Assembly: GCF_003945595.2 (NCBI RefSeq)
Contig: NW_024104421.1
Span: 6,014,001 to 6,078,000, forward strand
Direction of reading: 5' to 3'
From: Pipra filicauda
Lineage: Eukaryota > Chordata > Aves > Passeriformes > Pipridae
Length of the DNA stretch: 64,000 bases
The position numbers were made by a program, and so were the translations under genes. Positions 40,153 to 52,611 of this stretch are shown one piece after another (position 1 is the first letter of the stretch; each line of letters opens with the position of its first letter). Below the pieces are notes generated by a model. That model ran no database searches. It had not been told where the DNA came from and saw only the letters and a list, made by a program, of their open reading frames with translations.

Positions 40153-42949
40153 GGAAAACTAGATAATTATCCTTTTCTTTCTTTCCTAATTAACCCTTGT
40201 TTTCAGTTTCTGCCTAGCTTTCCAGTCCTAAGGGAGAATGTGTTTGCAAGACAGATGCCAGATGATCCAGTTCAAGGTGTCTCATCACTTCTGAAGCAGA
40301 AGCAAATTACCTGAGCTTGAGAATAAGCTGGCAACTACAACAAAATCTGCTGTCACTTGGTATTTTTAGATCACGAAAATGAGATATGTGGCCACAAAGG
40401 AAACCCCACCTGCACGCTTCGATTCTGGGGCTGAGGACGCTTTTTTTTTTTCTATCTTAAAGGGCATCACTCCCCTGTGTAAGGCAATTTTGACAGGCTT
40501 TAGAAAGTCAAGCTGCCCTCTGCAAGCCTGTGCAAACTCTCTGTTGAGTAATACTGAAACTTAAGTTTAGAAGCTAGCTTTCACTGGTCTTTCCAAAAGA
40601 TGACCCGTAGAACTGTGCTTTTCTATTCTTTTTAAATTATATTTTTCCTCTTTCCTTTAAATGGTCATATCTAGTAAAATCACGGAGTTTTTAATTTACG
40701 TGGAAAAGAAATTATTGTCTGGCATTTCCTAAAAAATGTAAAATTTTTCTCCAGAAAAAGTAACAAGGGGATGTGATTCATAATTTACCAAATCTGTGTT
40801 AGGGAGAAACCAGCTGCCCTGCAGGAAAAGGAGCAGTAGTAGTTTGATCCAATCCCCACTAATTCCAGACAGTGCCTAAAATCTTCCAGCACCACCAGAG
40901 GTAGATTCTGAATCAGGAGGAAAAGGGATTTTCATGTTGCCCCCAGCCCCTGACTTCATACCATGGAAATAATTCTTGCATGTCAGAGAACATAATAAAG
41001 AATAGCATGAAGCAAACGATGCTACGAGCATTTTAAAGCTGTCTACTTCTCAATCACTCCTCCCAGCCAAAGCCTCCTGGAAAAATTTACATTTCTTTCC
41101 CATAGCTCAGACACACGTTCTACAGAGCGGGAAGAATGATGGGAAAATTAAATCCACACATTAGACTAAAGTGCTTCCCTGCTCAAGGAAGACGTGTTAC
41201 ATCCACAGCAGAGGAAGAACAAGCAATTGATCACTGTGTGTCACAGGACAGGATAGAGCTGCTGAATTAGTATTGAGCTGGAGTGTTCCTTCTGTTAGGA
41301 AGCAAAGCTGCATTTCACAGACGTCATCTATAATGAAAGACAAGATTTGTATTCATCTGCAGGTTAGATCTTTAATGAGATTCCCTTTGCTGGCCTATAA
41401 GTCACAATGAAGTGACTAGAGCTCTCCAGCAGCCAGTATATTAGCTCCCCAGCCACGGACCTTCCAAACAAAATGTCCAGCAAAGCACCCTCTTGCTTTT
41501 CCTTATCATCACATATTCACTCGGGATATAGCACCTACTGTCACCCACAGAGCCATGAAAAGGGTGAAACTGCTGTGTGTGGCCAAAAAGAGCTGCTGCA
41601 GAGCCAGGATGCTGTCAGAGGGTCTGAGTCTTTGAAAAGTGCTTTGTTTGCCTGAAACCTTCGCTAGAGAAATAAATGGTCCTACTCAAAATACTGTCCA
41701 AGGGAAGGCCTTTCCTGAGACAAAGGCCCTCTTTGCAAGGAAGAGTTTGTTGCAAAATGAAATGAATAAAAAAAAAAAAAAAGGTAAAAAATCCCAACCC
41801 TGAGCTAGATCATTTGTCTGTGGTTGTATGACCTAGTATAGGACTTTGTGTTAGAGAACTGCTAGTTTTTCTAGTGCTCCAGACAGAGAATTTTAGGCAA
41901 AACTACAAATTAATGCAACAAGAAGCTGAATTCAAATTGTACCTTATGTTTCCTAATTTTTGAGCGATTAAACAGTGTTCCTTAATGCTGTGTTTAGGGC
42001 CTCTGATTGAGTATCCAAATGTCATGCCTGTTTGATGAATACAGGTTCTGTTTCTAACCCATATTTAGCCTGCAGCCACTTTAATAATAGCACTTAAGTA
42101 ATTCATTGCACACCTGCACGAATGCTTCACATGATCTATTTTGGAGATGTCACCCAGAGTCACACAGTTCAGCCTTTGCAACAGCCCCAGTGTTGGCCAT
42201 CAGGAGCCAACAGTGTTGCTTAGCATCCTCCTCAAAATGTCAGGAGTTTTCACCGGCTCAGATGCTGAGCAGATTTATAGTCTCCTCAATCTGTCACACA
42301 AGCACCAATGTCTGACCAAAGAAGGGAGTAGGACCTGACAACTTGGGGCAGGAAAAGGAGCAGAATTATTTGAGCCCTAAAGAAGACCATTTTAAGGTTT
42401 CACCAAACAAAGCTCTGCCTCTTTACATTTCAGTCTTTCCCGGTATACCCTGAAGCTTCTTGGTGTGACTCACAGACAAGGACTGCCAGTTACCTAGCAA
42501 AGCAAGGAGACAGCAGAATTAAAAGGGTTAATTTTTAATTTTTTTTTTGCCATAGCGGTTTTCTCACTTCAGTGCTGCTTGTTGATAGCCCTGGCTGAAA
42601 TAAGGAGTACTGAAATACATACAAAATAAGCTACACTATTTCTAGCCACATCAAAAGTACTTGGAAACCAAAGTTTACCATGCAACACTGTTCTCAGTAA
42701 GTTTGGATGAAGATTAAAAGCAGATTCAGCTTTTGGGAACCCTAGTAAAATGAAATTTCTAAACTTATCAAGGTTTACTCGTTGTCAGATACTCTACTCA
42801 AACCATGTCAGTGGTGAACATTAATGAAAAGATAAGCCAGGGTTCACCTTGCATAGAATAATACATAGCACTGCAAATATACAAATTCCTCTCCAGATCA
42901 AAACATGACTTGCTTTAAAAGTAAGTGACTTCACATGGTTTGATTCTTG

Positions 42950-43030
42950 GGGCTGTCCTGTGCAGGGCCAGGAACTGGACTTTGATGATCCTAGTGGATC
43001 TCTTCCACCTCGGGGTATTCTGTGATTCTG
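42950..43030 (+). mobile_element. CR1 retroposon, 3' end fragment
   Basis: The plus strand reads GGGCTGTCCTGTGCAGGGCC, GGAACTGGACTTTGATGATC, then a diverged CCTTCCAACTC-type block and the tail GTATTCTGTGATTCTGTAAG. This is the 3' end of a CR1 subfamily slightly different from the one at 30.4 kb. It is 5' truncated to about 80 bp. Confidence 0.88.
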
Positions 43031-44639
43031 TAAGTCATTAACGGAGTCCACATAATTTTTTCACTCATGTAACAGACTCATAGAAATAAAGTAAAATCTT
43101 GAAGTCAAGTTTTGTTTTCCTTATTTTGCTACTGTTGGGTATGAGATCACTCAGACACTTTGGGAAGTAATCAAGACTTCTTTCACCTACAGAAATAAAA
43201 AAAATATTTAATAATTAATTCTCTAATAATTAGGGAGATAAACAAATAACAACGATAACAACATCTTTTTCAATACTGCATCTTTCTAAAAGCAAGAAAT
43301 CCTAAAGCTGTGAGGTATTCTAAGGTTTTCTCTAGCCTTTCTCCCCTCTCCACTTGTTTCTTTTAATCTTAGCTGTGTCAAAAATATCCATTTCATCAGG
43401 CAGGACAGTTTACCTTTCCCTAAAGCCTGTTAACCAAGTAAGCCTTTTATCCTTGAGGTATAGGAAGTCCCTTCTTCAATTTTAGTATTATTTGATGTCT
43501 TTTAGTACCCCCACAGAGGCCTTCTGCAAAGGCAAACTAAATCTGTCCAAGACAATGGGAAGCAAAAAACTTGGGATAAACAAGGTGCCTGTGGTACCTT
43601 TGAACTTTTCTGTGTGTTTTTTTAAAAAGAGCTCTCTAAAACTGAAAAAGGCAAATCTCATAGTAGCTGAAACAGAAAACTTTCACTTCAGAGCCATAAG
43701 ATATTTAACATCTCAGCATTAACTATTTATTTGGAGGATTTATGGATCAGTTCAATAAATGATGAAACAAATTCTCAAGATACCAAACCAAGAATACTAG
43801 AAGGAAACATTCTCTTACACAGATGAACTACAGACTTGCAAATTTGCTGCTGAAGGCCAAAATACTCTTACCTCACTGAATGCTGTATGTGTATATCTAG
43901 GGTCTCATAACCATTTTTCCCAGGTTCTGCGAAATGGGTTTCCCACTTATCCCTTTTCCTTTCCTTTTTTCCTCCTATCTCTCCACTGATCCTCATCTTC
44001 TTTGTCAGTCTCAGTATGAAAAAATCTGTAGTAAAAATGACACCAAGTGCTAGATGATTGAGATTATTCACTGATTATTCAGATCATACTATGGGTGGCA
44101 TGGAACTTGTACACTAAAAACCTGCTTTTATCACATCAAGAGATTACAGTTGTCATAGGTAAGTACAGCATAGAAGATCATTTTTCTAGAAAGAAATCTG
44201 ATAGCAATGATGATGTTAGGTGTTGAAACAAGTGTTTTATGTGTTATCAATTGACAAGCAAGGTGAGAAGATGCTTAAATTAAGTACAGTTGAAAGTCCT
44301 GCAGAGTCAAAGCTTTATCCTGTTTCTAGGCATTCCTAGAGCTGTAATTATTTGTTTTTCTTTTTTTAAACTTAATAAAAAATCTAGTAAATATAGAAGA
44401 AAAGGTGTGGATTTGCTTGCAGCACAATAAAGTTTAGAAGTAGCTGATATTTTGTTGCAAGTACAGGAGAAATGACCTTTCTGATTATTCACAGCTCATC
44501 TTTTTCTCCCGAATAATGTAGGAATAGCTCAAGGAAGCCACTTTTATGGTTGATGTGTTTACACATGTTGGAGTCCCTTGAGGTTATGATATTTATTTGT
44601 AAGCATGGTTGCTCTTCTTTTTAAATTGTCTCATTATTT
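43031..44639. other. Intergenic, no gene seen
   Basis: No repeat family, exon or regulatory motif that I can name. It separates the CR1 tail at 42.95 kb from the inverted CR1 composite. Confidence 0.65.
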
Positions 44640-44996
44640 AAGGAAAAAAATTATCCAGAGGCCTCCTGGACTGCTTGTACCCCATTGTCTTATGTCACCA
44701 GCAGATAGTGGGGTGGTTGAAATCTGCCATGAGGACCAAGGTCTCAGTCATGAGGCTTCTTCCAGTTACCTGAAGAAGGCCTCACCTACTTCTTCCTGAT
44801 CAGATGGGCTGCAGCAAACACACACCACAACACTGCTTGTGCTGATCTCTGATGCTGACCCATAAGCTCTTGACTGGCTCATCATCCCCTGTAGCAAGCT
44901 GTGTCCATTCCTGCTGCTCTCTCACCTAAAAGGCCACTCCTCAACTCACCATGCTGGTCTGTCCTTCCTAAAAAGCCAGTACCCATCCATTGCAGC
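44640..44996 (-). mobile_element. CR1 ORF2 fragment (endonuclease domain), inverted
   Basis: The minus-strand translation includes AAMDGYWLFRKDRP, matching the GYxLFRKDR segment of the CR1 ORF2 endonuclease. Further along, in shifted frames, come VGEAFFR and QSRRPLDNFF, which correspond to the EAFF and RRFLExxxDNF segments of the same domain. Stops and frameshifts make it dead. It lies head-to-head with a plus-strand CR1 3' end that starts about 135 bp to the right. Confidence 0.85.
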
Positions 44997-45035
44997 ACAT
45001 TCCTGTGACCCCAGTGAGGGGTCACAGGAATGTGC
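44995..45035. repeat. Perfect 18-bp inverted repeat with 5-nt spacer at a CR1 junction
   Basis: The left arm GCACATTCCTGTGACCCC (44995-45012) and the right arm GGGGTCACAGGAATGTGC (45018-45035) are exact reverse complements around the spacer AGTGA. Similarity to the inverted CR1 ORF2 stops at about 44996, where the left arm begins, so the repeat marks the rearrangement boundary. Confidence 0.95.
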
Positions 45036-45129
45036 CCAATGCACCTTTCCATGCACCAGTGCAGTGGTTACAGAATGGTTGCAGTTACAGAAATTACAGT
45101 TGCATACCTGTTCCAACTGAACTGTTTTC

Positions 45130-45347
45130 CAGAGTTTTGTTTTTTTTCCAAGTTGGACATCAGAAAGAATTTCTTCACTGAAAAGGTTGCCAGGCATTGG
45201 AATGGACTGCCTAGGGAAGCAGTGGAGTCACCATCACTGGAAGTGGCACTTAGTGCTGTGGTTTAGGTGACAAAGAGGTGTTCTGTCAAGAAAGGGTTGA
45301 GCTTAATGTTCTCGGAGATCTTTTCCAGTCTTAATGATTCTATGAAA
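45130..45347 (+). mobile_element. CR1 retroposon 3' end, adjoining an inverted CR1 piece
   Basis: The plus strand follows the CR1 3' region closely: GGACATCAGAAAGAATTTCT, TTGCCAGGCATTGGAATGGA, AGCAGTGGAGTCACCATCAC, GTGGCACTTAGTGCTGTGGT, then TTTTCCAGTCTTAATGATTC ending in TATGAAA. This is the last few residues of ORF2 and the 3' UTR. With 44640-44996 it forms a single inverted composite, or two nested insertions. Confidence 0.93.
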
Positions 45348-45929
45348 TAGTTGCCTTTGCAAGCTTCTTCTGTCTTTGTCTTTTTGTTTCCTTTTGCATT
45401 TCTATGTGTGTCTGGAACATGACCTTTGAAAAGATACTGTATAACCCCTTAGACAAACCACTGGTCTAACTAAAGAATTAGGGGGGTGACTGCTGCCAGT
45501 CAATACACTGTGGTTTGCCAAAGCCCTGTTCAATGGCTGAGCTATAAAAACAGAGTAGAGGAGGGGCCCTGCCACTTGCAAAGTGCCATTTAAAGTAATT
45601 GTTAGGATTGTTTCACCTGTATAATGGACAACCTAGATTAAAACTGGAAGTATATATTTGATTGACTCACCGAGCACGACTTGCAACATGGCAGCCCTTT
45701 TACAAGTTATTGCTTTTCAGCTCTAGCAGTAGGATTGTTCTCCAGCTATCTGATTATAGCCTGCATTTGACTTGAAAACCTGAAAGCATATCATCCTAAA
45801 ACACACGAAGAAAAACAAGGGTAATGGGAAAGAATCTTAGGAATTGTTTCTTTTCCGTGTGTATGAATTCAGACCATAACTGGATGAAATGCTAGCGCTT
45901 ATGCAAAACACCACGTGTAATCTGAATTA

Positions 45930-45985
45930 TTGTGTGGTTCTAAGGAACCTCGGGAGATCTAGTCCAGCCTCCATGAGAAACTTCA
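45930..45985 (-). mobile_element. Possible CR1 tail remnant
   Basis: GGAACCTCGGGAGATCTAGTCCAGCCTCC is like the reverse complement of the CR1 tail (GGGACCTC..GATCATCTAGTCCAACC), but with a deletion. Only a short block is recognisable. Confidence 0.35.
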
Positions 45986-47619
45986 AACTACAAGCTCATG
46001 TAGATGCAGCTTTGCAGCCAGGAGGGATGTGATGTCTGTGGACATATTTGGCCGTCGAAGCTGACGAAGAAAATCTTGCCATATCAGATCTTTTGGGTTT
46101 GTGTGCTGTTTGGTTTTTTTGATCAGGGTGTTGGCTATACTGATGCAAAGGACAGTTTTCCTACTGTAGCTGTGTTCACTCATGCAAAATCTTTCTAACA
46201 TAGCACACTACTAGTCCTGGTAATGTAGACATGTTCTGCAGCTAAAATCATCTGGTTTCACATTTGAAAAGTGCAAAGTTTACATGCAGATCATGATGCT
46301 TTCACTTTATTTTTTTGTAGCAAATGATGAGCAAAAAGACAATAATAATAATGATTTGTACCTTAAGCACAAATGAATAATAGAAGATAAAATATCCTGA
46401 AATATTTTTGAAAGTCAAGGAATAATAGCCTCATAGCAGAGAAGAAAACATCTATTACAAACCCAAATGTGTTTATTAAGGAGTAAAACAATACCCCAGG
46501 CCATGTTATTTTACAGTAATGGGGCCTGTAAACACACTTTTCTTGATATATCTTATTTTTATCTGCTGAAGTAATATACAGCTGTGAAGCATGGTCAGAA
46601 GTGGTAAATCTCTGCTGAAGAAGCTGCAGAGTTTTCATTATTTCAATTAAGTAAAATGAATGAGGGAAATTTCTAAAGGAAGTTGGCAAACTTGTTTTGT
46701 ATGAATCCCATTTTCCTGGGAGTGAAGATCCATTAATCAGCAGTGCTACATCATGAAGGAAACTAAAATCTACTTAAAAAAAAAATCCTATTTCCTTTTG
46801 TAAAAAAAAAAAATACCTAAATATGTACCTGTAGGTACCTTTAGACCTGTACAATTATAGAAGCACCACCTTAGCACTGTGGATGCAGCTAAACATGACA
46901 CTAGTGGAGAGGTACTAGTGATGGCAGACATCATATCTAAGTGGGAATGGAAAAAATTGTACTGCTAGAAGCTGTTTTCTCACTTGAGTACTAATACAGC
47001 TAGTGTGAACATGCAAAAAATGAATAATAAATATTAAACTTTTGACTGAATTTATTACACCAGATGTAGCCCGTGTCTATGTAAGGCAGAACTGGACTTT
47101 GATCAATTGAACAGCTTTGTGATTTTAAAACTGTTCCACATCCAACATAGCTCTCAGAGCCATTTTTCAAATATTTTTCAGGTGGTTTGCAATCTCTTTT
47201 TCATAGACTGAGCTGCCACAGAGACTCAGTAGGATTCTGCAGAGTAGTCAGCATCATGATCAATACAAACAGCTGTAGGTGATGTATCCTTGGGAAAAAA
47301 AAAAGAAAAATAGGTGACCCTCAAGATTGATAACTTTCTTTTTAGAATTTCAAGCCTTTGTTACTTTTCTTACTAAAGTCCATTCTTTTTCCATAATGTG
47401 TACAGAAAGGTAGCCTTCAACGAGCAAAATATCTGATGAAAACACCTATGAAATTCACTGAATGACTCAGTTTCAGAGGACACCACATCCAAAGTCATCT
47501 ATAAATTGCATAAATATGTATTCCTTGCATGCATTTTTTGTCAGACATGTATTTTAAGGCATTTTAAAAACCACACTTATCTGTATTAGACACATATACC
47601 CCCCAAGAGGATGACACTT

Positions 47620-48010
47620 CACAAAATTGCAGGCCTAGGAGGAGCTTGGAAAAAGTGATCTAGATTGCACGTTGTCCCAGAGGTTTACATGAGTAATTTC
47701 TTGCAAACTAAAACTTAAAAAAAAAAAATCCATCATACCTGTTTTTAAAAGCATTTAGTGATGGAAACTCCATAGACTTTATCAAAAATCAGTTTCAGAA
47801 CTTCACTATTTCTCAATATCAGATTCCTCACTATATTTTACAGCCATTTTATCTCATCTGCCACAGTCAGGGAGAAAGAGAGCCTCTCTTCCTCTTTGCA
47901 AGAGTGTTTTACATATCAGAAGTTCTGGTTTTGTGTGTTTTCTGGACCTTTGGTCATTCTCACTGCTTTCCTCTGCGTGAAGAATGTTCAGAGTTTATCC
48001 TACTGAAATT
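47620..48010 (-). mobile_element. Ancient CR1 3' region, strongly diverged
   Basis: On the plus strand the order of blocks follows a reverse-complement CR1 of an old type: AGTGATGGAAACTCCATAGA, then an eroded middle, then GTTTTCTGGACCTTTGGTCA followed by TTCTCACTGCTTTCCTCTGC. Divergence is much higher than in the 45.1 or 54.4 kb copies. Edges are approximate, and the subfamily (CR1-X-like) is a guess. Confidence 0.65.
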
Positions 48011-49177
48011 GAGGACTTTTGATCTCTCAGAACTATTTGGAGTGGCAGCAGATGTAAAACATTAGCTTGCTATAAGCTTTTTACCTGTTTCCATTGCATC
48101 ACAGAAGAGAGAGGCCAGTATTTGGCCAGGATTTTGGGACTCCACTATAAGGCACTGAATAGATTTGGTAGCAGCAAGCCCCAGTGGAACTTCAGACTGA
48201 GAATCTGGAGATGTGAATTTTCCTTCTGTTTCCATCCTTGACCATGGTGCTTTTATCTCCAAGTGTCTGCTTCCTCTGTAAACCTCCCACATGCAAATGG
48301 TGTGTAAGAACCAGGCATTACTAATTATCTTTTTCAGCTGTTTGGCCACGCTATCATTGTAGAGGGGAACTCTAGCAAAGTTTATACATTTACATTCAAA
48401 GTGTTAGTTCAAATTCTAAAGGACTGTCTACTGTATTCACAGGACGATGATAAGTAATTGAAATACAAGACAGTCTGATGGCTTGTCACAGGCTCTTTGA
48501 ACTGTCAGGCTGCTGGAAACCTTGGATTTTCAATTGCAACCAGTTTCTGGAACATGTGGCAGAGACACAAGTTCACTCCATTCCAGGGCCTGCATTATTA
48601 ATGATCTGTCCAAACTTAGTTTAGATGGAGATGAAGTCGTGCATTGAAGTTGCCTTAACAGCCACTGGTAATTTGTTGTTTGCTACAAGAGGCAGGGGCA
48701 AGGAATCAATTAATTCATTCAGAAAAGGAATCGATTACTCCCCTAAGCATATGTTTACCCTTGTAAAGAGCAGTTTATAGAGTAGGATGTTTCACAAGGA
48801 CTTTGGGGAAAATCAAAACTTTTAATTGCCTGACCATTTACATGTTTGTGATGCCCACATTCTTTTGTTTCCTTTGAAGTTAGAGTCCAGAGCCCCAAAG
48901 GACTTTAAAGTTGCAGGATAATTACTGATTGTTAAGGAACTATGCTTTGTAAAATAATTGTCCATATTGGTTTTTTTCCTATTTCTTCCCCACCCAATAG
49001 CCAATTGATTTTAAATAGAGAAACTTCTAGATAGAAAAACTTTCCAAAGACTTTTTACAACCTCCTTCACAAGAAGCTATTGAAGAAACCTGGCAATCAG
49101 CACGAGGAAAAGCCATGGTACAGTTTAAAACTGGAGACAGAGGGAATTAGACATCAGTAGCTATTTCTCACTGTTGA

Positions 49178-49292
49178 CAGAGGTTAATACTGGAGTGACC
49201 TAGGGACCAGCCTTAGGATTGGACTGAGGACATTCAACCCACATATTAATGAATTGAAAGGGAAGGTGAACAGCAAGGTGACTATGTCCCCT
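49178..49292 (+). mobile_element. Possible diverged CR1 ORF2 fragment
   Basis: The stretch GTGACCTAGGGACCAGCCTT followed by TATTAATGAATTGAAAGGGA and AACAGCAAGGTGACTA resembles the CR1 reverse-transcriptase segment that precedes the FADD motif. Similarity is loose and the frame is broken. Confidence 0.4.
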
Positions 49293-49639
49293 TGATTATT
49301 CTAGATGCTTGTGGCCAGTAAGGATTACAAGAAACTTTGGAAAGACCTAGCAAAGACCTGGGGAATGTGCCAGATGTGATGAGTTCACCAATAGCTATGT
49401 ACAATTTTTGTTACTGCTGTAAATTAAGAAAGAAAAATTTGCTTCTTCTCCCTAACATCAGGTAAACTATTGTCTCAGGGTTATCACAGTTTTGTTATTT
49501 CTGTTAGGCCATTTTCTGCTTTTTCAGCTTTCTTTAGGATCAGGTGAGCATTAGTGCTAACACAGCAAAAGAGGCTAGGGCTCAGCCCAAGACAGGGGGG
49601 AAAAAACCTGCCTTTTAAAGCATTTGTTAATTTAACTGT

Positions 49640-49765
49640 TTCATCAAACTGCAGCATAAATGATTTGTCCAAAGATCAAACAAAATCTGTCACATGAGGA
49701 AATCAGCTCTCCTGGCTCTGGAGACAGCCAGTTAATCATTTGGTACATCGTTCTTCTCAGCAGGG
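49640..49765 (-). mobile_element. Possible MIR-type SINE remnant
   Basis: TGATTTGTCCAAAGATCAAA, AGCTCTCCTGGCTCTGGAGA and CAGTTAATCATTTGGTACAT follow, in order, the reverse complement of the MIR 3' half (GACTTGCCCAAGGTCACAC and so on). Divergence is high, so this is tentative. Confidence 0.3.
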
Positions 49766-52082
49766 GAAAGGACTGAACAGCAATATTCTACTGGCTGTCC
49801 ACTCTGTCTTTCTGTACTGGGGGGTATCTGTAATTCTCTGACTACCGCTGCAGCGACAGCAACACATTTGTAGAAGCCATGAGAGCTCACATCACTGTAC
49901 CTCACACCAGTTGCATAAGGATGCTTTACATCAGACCCCAATATGCTACCCTTTAAATAGATTTTTCTTCTTCCTCCTCTCTGGCTCACGGAAGCTCATC
50001 AAGCAAGGCCTGCAACATTATAAACTAAAAAGGTGTTTAACAGTGCTTAAAGCAAGCCTAGAGGTGACAGCTGTGAAAAATGAAGTCATTTACAGCCAAC
50101 CTGCCCAGGCACTCCTGCCACTGCCAGCTAGGAGATGGGGAGCCTCCTCAAGGACAGGACTTTAGCAGGAGAACCTGAAGCTTTGTCACAGTGGATTAGC
50201 TACCCTTCAGCCAAATAGATTCATACTTCCCAACCTCTACTGGGATTGCTTATTCCAAAATGAAAAGAGTTTAGTGCTTGTTTATTTCAGTGAAATGTAC
50301 ATTTATCTGTGTTATTTCTGTATTAAGGATTACTGGGCTGGGTGACTGATTCCCAGACTTTTCTGTATAAGGAGGCTACATCAAAGTAGAAGAAAATTTC
50401 TCAACTACAAGCCAGTTATAAATAAATAAACAGAACTTGGCCATTCCCAGTGAAAAGACAGAGTATGAAAGTGTAGAAAGCCTGTGGAAAGCAGCCTTTG
50501 GTAATTATTGTTCGCTTATACACTGCCAATTTTAAATACACTTTTGCATTTTAGAAGGGCTGCTGTGCTTGCCTATTTCAGGAAAAAATATTACAACTGC
50601 TTTCCTGTGCATTTTGCAACACTATATTTCACAATGCTATTTCAACCCAGCAGAATTTAGTGGTTTTACAGTTCAAGATCAAATAGTAGTACCAGTTAGA
50701 AAGCAAATATACCTTCAAAGCTGCAACCCGCACTTATTCAAGTATTTAAAATTGTAATAAAAGAAAAAGAAAACTAAATGAAAAAGCGCAATTAATTAAT
50801 TTGAAAATATAATTACTATCTCAAGTTTGGACTTATTTCTTTTGCTCTCTCCCAAATTACAGCATAAAAAACCCCACAAACCTTTTTCAACTCTTGTATT
50901 ACTATACTGAGTCAAAGCCCTCTGAAGCAGAAACTATTGGAGTAAACCTGAAGTTAATTAGTGAACGTATTGCAACACTCATTTCTTTCCTTTCCTATAG
51001 AGTAAAAACTCTTTCTGTTGCCCTGGCCACGAAGGCACCTTTCCTCCAAGAATCATGGATATGAATGCTGGCCATATTTCACCATTCTTTATTTTTTTCC
51101 CAAGTTGTTGTTGTGATGCATACTTTGCATTATTTCCCTCTTTCTTTATCATGCTGCCTGATAATTTTCTGTGTTCCCTAATAACACTAATAATGTCCTT
51201 TAGCTTTTTGTCTTTTGTTTGCTGAAAAGTCCTCCCTGCCATTGGCTCCGCTGCTTAACCATATTTTCTTTTCCAGCCAAATGTAAATTCTTGATATGCA
51301 AGCAGGGCAAATTCAGAGTTCTTCAACTTGGCAGTAACATCCTGGGCACCTGCACTGCACAGGTTAACAGTGCTGAAACTCATGAGTATTTCCTCCTTTT
51401 CATCATCTCTTTCCAGAGGGAAATCATAACTGGCAAGGTCAAACCCAATCTTTTCAAGGAGGGATTTGCTAAATAACCATGAAACTGAGGGGTGCAAAGA
51501 TTTTCTGGGGACTTAGCTTATTTATATGTTGGAGAACCAAAAATAAAAAAAAATTCTTTTTTCCTCACTCCTCTACATACTTCTTGTATGAGTCCGAATT
51601 CCTTTATTGCAAAAATAACTTGTTGCAGGAACAACACTCAAAGTTCAAATTTAGCTTTACAAAAGCTAAACACTGCAGATGAAAACTGTGAAACTATTTA
51701 ACACTATCTCTAATATTTTCCTCTAGTATTTCTCAAGAAAGGGAAGCACAGAAATAGAAAAGATCACTTGGCCTGGATATCAATTAAAACAATGCCAAGT
51801 GGAAACATTTGCCTGAAGACATGGTGGAAAAAAGAGAGCAGATGGCTAATACACAGCCTTTGAGGCCTAGTATCTCATGTTTCTCTGATCAGTCACATAA
51901 CTTTGGGGAAATCAGGTTTAAGAGACTACGAGTACTGACACAGGTATAGAGACAAGTCCCTCTATAGGCTTTAGTATCAAAACACAGATAAGAAGCTGAG
52001 TTGTAATTCTCAGTTTGGTGGACAAGACATTAATCTCCCAACTGTCTCAGGCAGGACCACAAGAGTTATTTTTGCTGTTGGT

Positions 52083-52182
52083 TTTGTCCTTTTTTTGTTT
52101 TGTTTTTGTTGTTGTTGTTTTGCTTGGAGTTTTTTGTTTGTTTGGGTTTTTTGTGAGGGAGGTTGTTTGTTTGTTTTGCATT
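52083..52182. repeat. T/G-rich low-complexity tract
   Basis: Mixed GTTT, TTG and T runs on the plus strand. The frames read through it on either strand are dominated by K/T/Q or F/V/C and are not genes. Confidence 0.85.
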
Positions 52183-52575
52183 TGAAAAGGAAGTGGAAGA
52201 TTACCATGGTTATTTCCATACCTGCTTACCAGCTGCCTAAAACAAAGTACAGTCATTTAAATCCTCATTACAGTGAAAGAGTTTGCATTAAATAGCTCTA
52301 AATTCTTCAGTTTTCAAGAGGAAATTCTTATATATTAGGTATCAATTGTGATAACAATGATGTCTGGTGTGATCCATTTATGTACCATTCAATCAGTAGA
52401 AAAATTTCACCAGTTCTTATTCTTATACTAACCCTGCCAAAGTATACTGATGAAGGCATCAATTTTTAATGACAAAATTTTATCAAAGTCCAGGGATCAG
52501 AGAAATTCCTACCTGGTGATCAATGGTCCCTGAGTAAGATAAATTACCTTCTCACTTCCTCTCTAAAATGAAAGA

Positions 52576-52577
<2 letters not shown>

Positions 52578-52608
<31 letters not shown>
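52578..52608. repeat. 31-A homopolymer
   Basis: An uninterrupted run of 31 adenines on the plus strand, the longest homopolymer in the window. I see no recognisable retroposed gene or SINE immediately upstream that it could be the tail of. Confidence 0.95.

Positions 52609-52611
<3 letters not shown>

Larger units (their letters stand above)
30453..42949. other. Intergenic, no gene seen
   Basis: Apart from the listed CR1/L3-like, MIR-like and simple repeats, I see nothing supported. Frames around 38.3-39.0 kb are numerous because GC content is locally higher, not because of coding signal. Confidence 0.65.

Noticed and set aside
52010..52256. K/T/Q-rich minus-strand frames
   Set aside because: Translation of the T/G-rich low-complexity tract on the opposite strand.
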